Positions 35,359 through 43,091 of a stretch of 64,000 nt of DNA are shown in pieces (within the stretch, counting starts at the first letter, position 1; each line of letters starts with the position of its first letter). Both the position numbers and the translations under genes were made by a program. Location: NCBI GenBank assembly GCA_947477745.1, contig CANJUF010000007.1, positions 27,585 through 91,584 of the forward strand. The letters run 5' to 3'. The notes beneath the pieces were generated by a model that saw only the letters and a program-made list of their open reading frames with translations, was not told where the DNA came from and made no database searches. This stretch comes from Sphingomonadaceae bacterium (GTDB lineage Bacteria > Pseudomonadota > Alphaproteobacteria > Sphingomonadales > Sphingomonadaceae).

Positions 35359-36105
35359 TTACCCATGCCAGCGGCAGAATTCCGCGCTCACCGCACGGTC
35401 GAGCGCGTCGCGGTACATCGCAAAATCCGCATCGTCCGGTTCCAGCAGGCCATAACGCAGCGCTTGCATCTCGCCCGTTGGAATGAGCGCGATCGGGCAG
35501 GAGACCGGCAATAGCTGCGAGCCCGATCCGACCTGCAGCGTCGAGAGCAGGCCGTACATCCGCCGCTCGCGCGTGGCGCGGCCCAGCATGATCATGCGGT
35601 ACTGCCCCTCCTCGCTGGTGATAAGATAGGTGTGGCCCGAAAGGTTGGGCATCGAGACGAAGCCGCGCTGAGTAAAGACGTTATCGACCCGCTCGATCTC
35701 CGCGAAGCCGAGGTGGCCGCGCTCGTCGTCCCAGAAGATTTCGGTGCCATAGGCGAAGACCGCGCCCGGCTGGCTGAAGGCGGGGCGCAGCGTGAGATAG
35801 GTTCCCTCGATCCAGCGCACCGCGGGACGGCTGTAGGAGCCCATCTCGGCGGGCGCGAGCTGGCTCGACGGCGCCGGTGTGCTCGCCGCTTCGCGCAGGC
35901 GGGTGCCGAGCACGTCCTCGATCCGCACCACGGTCGCCAGCGAGAACGGGCGGCTTCCGGTCAATGCCTTTTCCAGCGTGGACAAGCTGATCCGCGCCAT
36001 GTCGGCCAAGGCCTGGCGCGAAATGCGGCGGCGCGCCAGTTCCTCGCGCAGCCGCGCGGCGATCGCATGGTTGTCGTCGACCGACACTTCGCCTTGATTG
36101 GTCAT
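35359..36105 (-). CDS. XRE-family transcriptional regulator
   Basis: A 248-residue protein with an N-terminal helix-turn-helix (HAIAARLREELARRRISRQALADMARISLSTLEKALTG, about residues 12-50) and a C-terminal ligand-type domain of unknown kind (WIEGTYLTLRPAF, GYRMIMLGRA-like strands). It is the only recognisable classical transcription factor in the window. The start could be 36105 or 36120. It ends 11 bases from the carboxylase stop and is divergent from the VIT-vWA gene, which it may regulate. Confidence 0.8.
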   Translation of the reverse strand: MTNQGEVSVDDNHAIAARLREELARRRISRQALADMARISLSTLEKALTGSRPFSLATVVRIEDVLGTRLREAASTPAPSSQLAPAEMGSYSRPAVRWIEGTYLTLRPAFSQPGAVFAYGTEIFWDDERGHLGFAEIERVDNVFTQRGFVSMPNLSGHTYLITSEEGQYRMIMLGRATRERRMYGLLSTLQVGSGSQLLPVSCPIALIPTGEMQALRYGLLEPDDADFAMYRDALDRAVSAEFCRWHG

Positions 36106-36291
36106 TGCCCCGATCCCCATGCTTACCGGACAATTCCGCACAAAACCGCACAATCGGTCAAGCGAATTCCGCCTCATTGCCGCAATGGGTCATTTGCCGA
36201 CAGCGGCGACCGACACTGGCGGACATTTCGCGTGGCTGTCCGGCATTTCCGGTGCCTAAGGGAAAGGCTCCCCACTTGAGGAGCCAACACA

Positions 36292-38019
36292 ATGCACATG
36301 CCAATCCCCTCCCGTCAGGTCCGCCGCGCGCAGGCAAGGCAGCGGCTCAAGATCGGCGCGGTCACCCTGCTCGCCGTGGTTCTCGGCGCGGCGCTTTCCG
36401 GCCATGCCCGCGCGGCCGAAAGCGGCGATCCTGCCGCCGGCGGGGCGCTGCTGCTGCGCGGCAAGGGGGTGGCCACCGAAATGCCGGCCGTCCGCCTCGG
36501 GACCGACATGGACGTGACCGTGACCGGCACTGTCATGCGCGTGCGCGTGACGCAGGCTTTCCGCAACACCAGCGGCAAATGGATGGAGGCGAGCTATCTC
36601 TATCCGCTGCCCGACGACGGCGCGGTCGACACCATGAACATGGTGGTCGGCCAGCGGGTGATCGTCGGCGATATCACGCGGCGGATCGAAGCGCGCGAAA
36701 TCTACGAAGAAGCCAAGGCGCAGGGCCAGAAGGCGGGCTTGGTCGAATCCGAGCGCGCCAACCTGTTCCGCACCAATGTCGCCAATGTCGGTCCGGGCGA
36801 GACCGTGGTGATCTCGATCGAATACCAGGCGCCGGTGCGCCAGCTTGGCGGCGAATATGCGATGCGCCTGCCGCTGGTGGTCGGGCCGCGCTATGTCCCG
36901 CCGCATTCGCTCACGAGCGCGGCGGGGCTTGCCGACGCGGGCGATGTCACCGCGCCGCTCGCCGGGCCGGAACTGGGCCGCTCGCTCAATCCGGTGTCGA
37001 TTACCGTGCACCTTGCGCCCGGCTTCGCGCCCGAAGGGATCGTCAGCCCCTATCACCGCATCGATATCGACAAGGCGGGCAGGGACGAGCGCATCGTGAC
37101 GCTGGCCAAGGGCGAGGTTCCCGCCGACCGCGATTTCGAGCTGCGCTGGCGCTCGGCCAGCCGCATGCCGAGCCTCGGCCTGTTTCGGCAGGATCTGGGC
37201 GGCGAAAGCTATGTCATGGCGGCGATTACGCCGCAGGCCTCGGTCGAGGAAACCAGGGTGGCCCCGCGCGAGATGGTCTTCGTGATCGACAATTCCGGCT
37301 CGATGACCGGCGAATCGATGGCGGCGGCGAAGAAGAGCCTCGTCCACGCGCTCGGCACGCTGCGCGAGCAGGACAGCTTCAACGTGATCCGCTTCGACGA
37401 CACCATGACTCAGCTTTTCGAGCACGCCACTCAGGCCACCAGCGAACAGGTGACGCTGGCGCGCACTTTCGCCGAGGGGCTCGAAGCGGCAGGCGGCACC
37501 GAAATGCTGCCCGCGCTCAAGGCCGCGCTGGTCGATGCCACGCCTTCGGCCGCCACCGTGCGGCAGGTCGTGTTCCTCACCGATGGCGACTTGTCGAACG
37601 AGAAGGAAATGATGGCGGAAATCCTCGCCCATGCCGGGCGCAGCCGGGTGTTCATGGTCGGCATCGGCTCGGCCCCGAACAACTACCTGATGCGCCGCAT
37701 GGCCGAGGCGGGGCGCGGCACTTACACCAACATCGGCGACGGCAGCGAGGTCATGCCCAAGATGACCGCGATGCTCGACCGGCTCAAGTCGCCCGCGGTG
37801 CAGGACCTTTCGGTGCGCGTCGAGGGCGGGGCGCTGGAACTGACGCCGAAGAACCTGCCCGATCTCTATTCGGGCGAACCGCTAGTGCTGCTCGGCAGGG
37901 GCAAGACGGTGAGCGGCAAGCTGGTGGTCAGCGGCACGATCCAGGGCAAGGCCTGGAGCACGAGCGTCGACCTCGATGCGGCGAAGGACAGCCCGGCGGT
38001 CGCGCGGCTGTGGGCGTAA
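36292..38019 (+). CDS. VIT-vWA sortase-target protein, truncated at the C-terminus
   Basis: A 575-residue exported protein of the marine-proteobacterial sortase-target type. A signal segment (IGAVTLLAVVLGAALSGHARAAES) precedes a VIT domain (about 70-200, with TQAFRNTSGKWMEASYLYPLP) and a vWA domain whose MIDAS motif is intact (VIDNSGSMTGESM, later GGTEMLPAL and FLTDGD). It stops at SPAVARLWA, where relatives continue with about 100 more residues, including a membrane anchor and sorting signal. Directly after the stop, sortase sequence begins in another frame, so a deletion has removed the end of this gene. AGGAG precedes the ATG. Confidence 0.8.
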   Translation: MHMPIPSRQVRRAQARQRLKIGAVTLLAVVLGAALSGHARAAESGDPAAGGALLLRGKGVATEMPAVRLGTDMDVTVTGTVMRVRVTQAFRNTSGKWMEASYLYPLPDDGAVDTMNMVVGQRVIVGDITRRIEAREIYEEAKAQGQKAGLVESERANLFRTNVANVGPGETVVISIEYQAPVRQLGGEYAMRLPLVVGPRYVPPHSLTSAAGLADAGDVTAPLAGPELGRSLNPVSITVHLAPGFAPEGIVSPYHRIDIDKAGRDERIVTLAKGEVPADRDFELRWRSASRMPSLGLFRQDLGGESYVMAAITPQASVEETRVAPREMVFVIDNSGSMTGESMAAAKKSLVHALGTLREQDSFNVIRFDDTMTQLFEHATQATSEQVTLARTFAEGLEAAGGTEMLPALKAALVDATPSAATVRQVVFLTDGDLSNEKEMMAEILAHAGRSRVFMVGIGSAPNNYLMRRMAEAGRGTYTNIGDGSEVMPKMTAMLDRLKSPAVQDLSVRVEGGALELTPKNLPDLYSGEPLVLLGRGKTVSGKLVVSGTIQGKAWSTSVDLDAAKDSPAVARLWA

Positions 38020-38372
38020 GCGAGATCGTCCGTTCGGGAGAAGCGACGCACGAGCGGCTCGCGCGCGGTCCGATCATGATCAGGCGCGGCCACGCGGCCA
38101 GCCCGGTGACGATTGTCTCCGCCCACCGCGACACGCATTTCCTGTTCATCCGCGACTTGCAGCAGGACGACGTGGTCACGCTGCAAAGCGATAAGGGTGA
38201 GATCGAGCGCTACCGCGTGGTGCGTTTCGAGACGGTCCGCTGGAACGAGTTCAGCTATCCGCTCGATCCCGCGCGCCCCTTGCTGGCGCTGGCCACCTGC
38301 TATCCCTTCAGCGGAACCGAATATGGCGGGCCGTGGCGGCGGGTCGCCTGGGCGGAGGGGATGGGGGCTTAG
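38016..38372 (+). pseudogene. Class GN sortase remnant (C-terminal catalytic part)
   Basis: About 118 codons in a frame different from the upstream gene: VSEIVRSGEATHERLARGP, then VTIVSAHRDTHFLFIRDLQ, YRVVRFETVRW and LLALATCYPFSGTEYGGPWRRVAW. The sortase His (AHRDTHF), Cys (TCYPF) and Arg are all still present, but the N-terminal membrane segment and about 70 residues before VSEIV are gone. A restart at an ATG near 38076 is conceivable but would lack the anchor. With the truncated target next to it, this is a deletion-inactivated sortase/target pair. Confidence 0.8.
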
Positions 38373-38387
38373 CGATGTGTTTGCTTT

Positions 38388-38471
38388 CGTCATTGCGAGC
38401 GAAGCGAAGCAATCGAGGGCGGTTTGCATAAGGCTCTGGATTGCTTCGGACCTTTGGTCCTCGCAATGACG
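38388..38471. repeat. 84-bp palindromic repeat, copy 1
   Basis: The ends are perfect inverted repeats (CGTCATTGCGAG and CTCGCAATGACG), with inner inverted AGCAATC/GGATTGC arms. A second copy lies at 51888-51968. Each copy sits between two convergently transcribed genes, a position suiting a bidirectional terminator. Confidence 0.85.
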
Positions 38472-38494
38472 ATTCCAATCTTGAGTGCTGCGCT

Positions 38495-39055
38495 CTAAAT
38501 CCCCGCCTGCGCGTAAAGCACCGCCAGCTTGGGATTGTCCGGCATGACGGTGCGATAGAACAGCGCGATCAGCTTGAGGTCGGCGGCGAAATCGCCGCTC
38601 GGCATGATCGCCGGGCCAAGCCCGCCGCGCATCGCCCGGTGATCGACCCAGGCCGGGACGACCGGCACGCCTGCCGCCAGCGCGATGTGATAAAAGCCCG
38701 AGCGCCAGCGGGTGATGCTGCCGCGCGTGCCTTCGGGCGCGACGACCAGCGCTAGGTCGCTCGATTGGGCGAATTCGGCAGCGACATCGCCGACATAGTT
38801 GCCGCTTTTAGAACGGTCGACCGCGATGCCGCCCATGTCGAACATGAAGCGGCGCAGCGGCCAGCGGAACAGGCTGCGCTTGCCCATGAAGCGGGCGCGG
38901 CGTCCCATCGTGGCGGTCGCGCCGAGGAAGAACACGAAGTCCCAGTTCGAAGTATGCGGCGCTCCGGCGATGACGCAGCGGCGCGGCACGTCCGGCCCCG
39001 GATCGAAGCGCCAGCCCCGCGAGCGATAGAGCGCCAGAACGATGCCGCGCACCAA
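38495..39055 (-). CDS. 1-acyl-sn-glycerol-3-phosphate acyltransferase family protein
   Basis: About 186 residues of a PlsC-type acyltransferase: the HX4D motif is in APHTSNWDF, followed by MGKRSLFRWPL, GGIAVDRS, and the EGTR motif in VAPEGTRGS. It transfers an acyl chain to a lysophospholipid-like acceptor at the inner membrane. The start is uncertain: TTG at 39055 or GTG at 39052, neither with a ribosome-binding site. A much longer frame to 39592 runs through the lipoprotein gene in another frame and is rejected. Probably co-transcribed with the lipoprotein gene. Confidence 0.8.
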   Translation of the reverse strand: MVRGIVLALYRSRGWRFDPGPDVPRRCVIAGAPHTSNWDFVFFLGATATMGRRARFMGKRSLFRWPLRRFMFDMGGIAVDRSKSGNYVGDVAAEFAQSSDLALVVAPEGTRGSITRWRSGFYHIALAAGVPVVPAWVDHRAMRGGLGPAIMPSGDFAADLKLIALFYRTVMPDNPKLAVLYAQAGI

Positions 39056-39081
39056 GCGCGAGAGGAGGGAGGCGCGATGCT

Positions 39082-39576
39082 CTAGTCGGGCAGGCACCGT
39101 CCGGTGGTCTCCTGCTCTTGCTCGGTCGCGCCGATGGTGTGGCAGTAGATCGCTTCCTTGATCGCGTCGGGGCCAGGCACCTGGACGTGGCCTTCGCCAT
39201 CGACGAACGGCCCTTCCATCCAGGTCGCGCCTTCGTTGAAATAGATCGAGGCGATGTTGGCCTCGGGCGCGTTGGCGAGGAATAGCGTGTTCTTTTCCTT
39301 CGACCGCGGATCGATCAGCGGCTGCCGGGCCATCAGGCCCTCGTCGCAGGCCTGGGCAATGGCGATCGTGAAATTCTCGTCGAGCCGGGTGCGGGCGGTG
39401 CTCCCCACCGCAAAGTTCTCGCGGCCTTGGGCGAAGCGCTCGGGCGGGATGTCGAGCGTGACCTTGGCGCAGTCGGCGGGGTTGGCGGAGGCGATGGGGG
39501 TCGGCTGGGCGTCGGAAGCAGCCTCGTTGCAACCCGCGAGGACAAGCAAGGCAGAAAGAGCTAGATGTCGTTTCAT
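39082..39576 (-). CDS. Small lipoprotein of unknown function
   Basis: A 164-residue protein with a lipoprotein signal (KRHLALSALLVLAGC, lipobox LAGC at residues 13-16). The mature part has four cysteines (including ADCAKV, QACDEG, YCHTIG and GRCLPD) and no family I can name. GGGGGG five bases before the ATG is the ribosome-binding site. A palindromic repeat begins only 12 bases upstream of the start, which may have displaced the original promoter. Confidence 0.7.
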   Translation of the reverse strand: MKRHLALSALLVLAGCNEAASDAQPTPIASANPADCAKVTLDIPPERFAQGRENFAVGSTARTRLDENFTIAIAQACDEGLMARQPLIDPRSKEKNTLFLANAPEANIASIYFNEGATWMEGPFVDGEGHVQVPGPDAIKEAIYCHTIGATEQEQETTGRCLPD

Positions 39577-39587
39577 ATGAACCCCCC

Positions 39588-39618
39588 GTCATGCTGAACT
39601 CGTTTCAGCATCCATGGA
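39588..39618. repeat. Palindromic repeat family B, copy R1
   Basis: ATGCTGAA and TTCAGCAT form an 8-bp stem around CTCGT, followed by the small palindrome CCATGG. Copy R3 (40021-40050) is the same sequence in the opposite orientation with one difference over 27 bases. R1 overlaps the 3' end of the GIY-YIG gene. Confidence 0.85.
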
Positions 39619-39925
39619 CCATCCATTTGACCATGCCCCAGTCGATTGCAAGGTCGCGCCAGTCGGGATTGTCCGCTTCGATGAGATTGATCTTCCATGG
39701 CCGGTGCCAGTTCTTGAGCTGCTTCTCTCGGGCAATGGCTTGCGGCACTGTCTCGAAGAATTCGGCGCGAACCAGCCGATAGACCCGGTGGCGGCTCGTG
39801 AAGGCATCCGAATCAGCAATACGATGTTGCCAGAGTCGTTAAGCGAGATCGGACGTGACCCCGACATACAGCGTCCCGCGCTTCTGGCTGGCGAGGATGT
39901 AAGTGCAGGTATTGCGATGCCGCAT
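39605..39925 (-). pseudogene. GIY-YIG nuclease-like gene with a premature stop codon
   Basis: Reading from the ATG at 39925, the frame starts MRHRNTCTYILASQKRGTLYVGVTSDLA, a GIY-YIG N-terminus, then meets TAA at 39841-39839. The same frame resumes directly with RLWQHRIADSDAFTSRHRVYRLV, IAREKQLKNWHRPWKINLIE and ends WRDLAIDWGMVKW. The break is therefore a single nonsense codon (codon 29), consistent with CAA changed to TAA, not a frameshift. AAGGGG precedes the start. The single-domain family is common in sphingomonads and of unknown role. The gene is framed by inverted palindromes R1 and R3. Confidence 0.82.
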
Positions 39926-39939
39926 CCGTTAACCCCTTT

Positions 39940-39970
39940 CGTCACCCTGACCACGTTTCAGGGTCCATAG
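39940..39970. repeat. Palindromic repeat family B, divergent copy R2
   Basis: ACCCTGA and TCAGGGT pair around a seven-base loop, followed by GTCCATAG. It is the ACCCTGA variant of the R1/R3 design and lies just upstream of the GIY-YIG start. Confidence 0.7.
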
Positions 39971-40020
39971 CGCGACGTTGGCTTAGGCCGGTGAACGGTT
40001 TCTATTGAAGCAATTCAATC

Positions 40021-40050
40021 CCATGGATGCTGAAACAAGTTCAGCATGGC
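40021..40050. repeat. Palindromic repeat family B, copy R3 (inverted relative to R1)
   Basis: CCATGG followed by ATGCTGAA, loop ACAAG, TTCAGCAT. It is the mirror image of R1, so R1 and R3 bound a 463-base unit containing the GIY-YIG gene. Confidence 0.85.
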
Positions 40051-40078
40051 GGTCTTTTAGGCCGCTGGCGCGGTTGCC

Positions 40079-40099
40079 ACCTCCCCGTACCGGGGAGGT
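40079..40099. repeat. Perfect 9-bp hairpin, possible terminator
   Basis: ACCTCCCCG and CGGGGAGGT flank a TAC loop. It lies about 80 bases past the carboxyltransferase stop on the minus strand. No T-run follows, so it is more likely a dispersed palindrome than a classical terminator. Confidence 0.5.
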
Positions 40100-40181
40100 A
40101 TTTGAGAGCGTTCATTCACGGCCTAATCCCTTCCCGAGACAAGCTGCGAGGATTCGGTCGATCCTTTCCGCACCATCCCCC

Positions 40182-41789
40182 TCACATCCTGAAAACACCG
40201 AACGCCGGGCGCTCGGGTATCGGCGCTTCGAGACACGCCGCCAATGACAGCCCGATCACGTCGCGGGTCTGCACCGGGTCGATCACCCCGTCGTCCCATA
40301 TCCGCGCGGTGGCGTAGTAAGGGCTGCCCTCAAGCTCATACTTCTCGCGGATCGGGGCCTTGAAGGCCTCGGCCTCCTCGGGCGTCCACTTGTCTGCATC
40401 GCGGTGGACCGTCGCCAAGACGCTCGCCGCCTGCTCGCCGCCCATCACCGAGATGCGCGCATTGGGCCACATGAACAGGAAACGGGGCGAATAGGCGCGC
40501 CCGCCCATGCCGTAATTGCCCGCGCCGAAGCTGCCGCCGATCACCACCGTCACCTTGGGCACGGTGGCTGTGGCGACAGCCGTCACCAGCTTGGCGCCGT
40601 GCTTGGCGATGCCTTCGGCCTCGTATTTTCCGCCGACCATGAAGCCCGAGATGTTCTGCAGGAACAGCAGCGGAATGCGCCGCTGGCAGGCGAGCTCGAT
40701 GAAGTGCGCGCCTTTCTGCGCCGACTCGGAAAACAGCACGCCGTTGTTCGCCAGCACCGCCACCGGCATGCCGTGGACATGGGCGAAGCCGCAGACCAGC
40801 GTCGAGCCGTACAGCGCCTTGAACTCGTGGAACTCGCTGCCGTCGACGATCCGGGCGATCACCTCGCGCACATCGTAAGGCGCGCGCACGTCCTGGGGGA
40901 CGAGGCCGTAAAGCTCCTGCGCGTCGTATCTGGGCGGGCGGGGATCGCGCCGGATCACGTCCGCCGCCGCGCCGGTGTTCGCGCCGAGATGCGAGACAAT
41001 ATCGCGCAGGCTCGTGATCGCGTGCTCGTCGTTGTCGGCCAGGTGATCCACCACGCCCGACTTGCGCGCATGGAGGTCGCCGCCGCCCAGCTCCTCGGCG
41101 GAGATGATCTCGCCCGTCGCCGCCTGGACCAGCGGCGGCCCCGCGAGGAAGATCGTGCCCTGCTCGCGCACGATCACGGTCTCGTCGCACATCGCGGGGA
41201 CATAGGCCCCGCCTGCGGTGCAGCTGCCCATCACGCAGGCGATCTGCGGGATGCCCTGTGCCGACATCTGCGCCTGATTGTAAAAGCTGCGGCCGAAGTG
41301 ATCGCGGTCGGGGAAGATCTCGGCTTGCATCGGCAGGAACGCGCCGCCGCTGTCGACCATATATATGCATGGCAGACGGTTCTCCGCCGCGATCTCCTGC
41401 GCGCGCAGGTGCTTCTTGACGGTGATCGGATAGTAAGTGCCGCCCTTCACCGTGGCATCGTTGCACACGATCATGCACTGCCGGCCCGAGACGCGGCCCA
41501 CGCCGGTGATGATGCTCGCGCCGGGCGCTTCGTCATCGTACATGCCGTTTGCGGCAAGCTGGCTCAGTTCGAGAAACGGCGAGCCGGGATCGAGCAGGCG
41601 CTCGACCCGCTCCCTCGGCAGCAGCTTGCCCCGCGCGACGTGGCGCTCGCGGCTCTTTGCGTTACCGCCAAGCGCGGTTCTGGCCACTCGCTCGCGCAGC
41701 TCGAGCGCCAGAGCGCGGTTATGCGCGGCGCGGGCCGCGGCTTCTGGATCGTCGGGATTGTGCGAAGTGACAAGGACGGGTGCTGACAT
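40182..41789 (-). CDS. liuB: Methylcrotonyl-CoA carboxylase, carboxyltransferase beta subunit
   Basis: A 535-residue carboxyltransferase with the two crotonase-like halves: [60 protein letters not shown] and the second-half [47 protein letters not shown]. This is the usual partner of the alpha subunit at 33503-35347. The start at 41789 follows the family N-terminus; a frame to 41828 adds non-conserved residues. The gene is alone on this strand. Confidence 0.9.
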   Translation of the reverse strand: MSAPVLVTSHNPDDPEAAARAAHNRALALELRERVARTALGGNAKSRERHVARGKLLPRERVERLLDPGSPFLELSQLAANGMYDDEAPGASIITGVGRVSGRQCMIVCNDATVKGGTYYPITVKKHLRAQEIAAENRLPCIYMVDSGGAFLPMQAEIFPDRDHFGRSFYNQAQMSAQGIPQIACVMGSCTAGGAYVPAMCDETVIVREQGTIFLAGPPLVQAATGEIISAEELGGGDLHARKSGVVDHLADNDEHAITSLRDIVSHLGANTGAAADVIRRDPRPPRYDAQELYGLVPQDVRAPYDVREVIARIVDGSEFHEFKALYGSTLVCGFAHVHGMPVAVLANNGVLFSESAQKGAHFIELACQRRIPLLFLQNISGFMVGGKYEAEGIAKHGAKLVTAVATATVPKVTVVIGGSFGAGNYGMGGRAYSPRFLFMWPNARISVMGGEQAASVLATVHRDADKWTPEEAEAFKAPIREKYELEGSPYYATARIWDDGVIDPVQTRDVIGLSLAACLEAPIPERPAFGVFRM

Positions 41790-42153
41790 GCGGCGACACT
41801 GCCGTTCCTTGCCCGCGGTTTCAACCACTGCCTTTGCTTTATCGCACCGCTGTCTCGGCTGACCGCAATTGGCCGCGCAAGACTGTCAGTACGTCGCAAA
41901 TAAGATTGACAGAGTTTTAAGCAAAGATGCGAATCTTGCAAGAGAATTATGATTAATAATTTTAGTATTTGAAACAATATAATTGGTTCAGCCATAAAAT
42001 GAATTCTCGGTAATTATATCTTGTCAATTCGGTTTCGTGTGATAAGGAAATCGCTGCTCCGCAATGCTCTTACGCTCGCGGGGTTGGCCCTCTACTCGAT
42101 ATTGTGTTTTCCGGAATTTCCGGACGTAACTCGTTGTAACGAAGGGAATTGTC
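41790..42153. other. Divergent intergenic region with an AT-rich island
   Basis: This 364-base gap contains a markedly AT-rich stretch (about 41895-42020, for example AATTATGATTAATAATTTTA). A TATAAT hexamer lies at 41978-41983 and a TTGACA at 41906-41911, but not at promoter spacing from each other. It should drive both the carboxyltransferase gene and the acidic-protein gene. Composition unlike the surroundings hints at inserted DNA. Confidence 0.5.
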
Positions 42154-42915
42154 ATGTCCGATCCAGATGGCTTCTGTCCCCGTCAAATCGTTTTCACGAT
42201 TCCGGGCAACCCCGCCGTGCAAGTAACTGCGACCGAAGATGGCGCAGGCGGGATCCTGTTCAAAGCCGATGTTCTCGACACCACCAGCAGCACCGGCGAT
42301 TTGCGGGCGTTGTTCTTCGATCTCAATCCCGACACCGCCGCCAAGATGGCTGGGTTGACCAACGCGCCGGGTACGATGAGCGGGTCGAGCGAAAGCAACC
42401 CGATGCTCAACCTCACCGCCGATATCGACCAGATCGCCAACTTCCTCCTGGGGGGAAGCCTGTCCTTCCTCGACGATGCACCGTCGAACACCGAGGACGA
42501 TTTCGAACTGGCCGATCTCGATATTGCCGGCGCGCTCAAGCTGTTGCAGGAGTTCGCCATCGCGGTCGGCGCCAACCAGTCGGTCACCGTCATCCTCGAG
42601 GACGGCGACACCTTCGAGATGACTTTCGGCACGCCGCTGACGATCGACGATGCCTCAAGCCACGATGCCGATAATGACGGGAACGTCTCGATGTCGTTCG
42701 ATTTCACGCCTGAAGCCACGCTGACCAACACCACCTCGATCGGCGTCGAGTTTTCGGTGGAAGTGGCGCTGATCCGCAACCTCGACGTGTTCGGCTATGA
42801 CTTCACGCTGTACGATCCCGATCCGTTCCCGATCTTCGAGACCGGGTTCGAGGTGTTCGACGAAACCTTCGCCTTGCACGGCGTCGGCTCGGCGAATTAC
42901 GCCTTCATCGCCTGA
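42154..42915 (+). CDS. Acidic protein of unknown function
   Basis: A 253-residue, strongly acidic protein with no signal peptide, no cysteine beyond the N-terminal FCPRQ and a possible calcium-binding loop (DADNDGNVS, near residues 171-179). The body alternates hydrophobic strands with Asp/Asn/Thr-rich turns. It ends in a hydrophobic NYAFIA. These traits resemble type I-secreted proteins, but no RTX nonapeptide repeats or ABC exporter are present, so this is speculation. GAAGGGA precedes the ATG. A strong terminator follows. I do not recognise a family. Confidence 0.65.
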   Translation: MSDPDGFCPRQIVFTIPGNPAVQVTATEDGAGGILFKADVLDTTSSTGDLRALFFDLNPDTAAKMAGLTNAPGTMSGSSESNPMLNLTADIDQIANFLLGGSLSFLDDAPSNTEDDFELADLDIAGALKLLQEFAIAVGANQSVTVILEDGDTFEMTFGTPLTIDDASSHDADNDGNVSMSFDFTPEATLTNTTSIGVEFSVEVALIRNLDVFGYDFTLYDPDPFPIFETGFEVFDETFALHGVGSANYAFIA

Positions 42916-42944
42916 CGCACGGCGCACAAATTGCCCAAACCGCG

Positions 42945-42972
42945 AAGGGAGGCCCCGCCGGGCCTCCCTTTT
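42945..42972 (+). terminator. Strong Rho-independent terminator
   Basis: GGGAGGCCC and GGGCCTCCC pair perfectly around CGCC and are followed by TTTT, 30 bases after the acidic-protein stop. Confidence 0.92.
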
Positions 42973-43091
42973 CGCTGCCGTGCGCCGCCAGTGGTTTGGG
43001 ACCGGCGCAATGCACATGGGCTGTGGCATTATGCCGCAAATGGTGCCAGACATTGCCGCAACAGATGCAGCAGACATGCGGGGGAGCGCAG

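Noticed and set aside
39056..39592. N-terminal extension of the PlsC-type acyltransferase
   Set aside because: It runs through the lipoprotein gene in a different frame and has no conserved sequence.
41906..41983. TTGACA and TATAAT as one promoter
   Set aside because: The two hexamers are 66 bases apart, far from promoter spacing.
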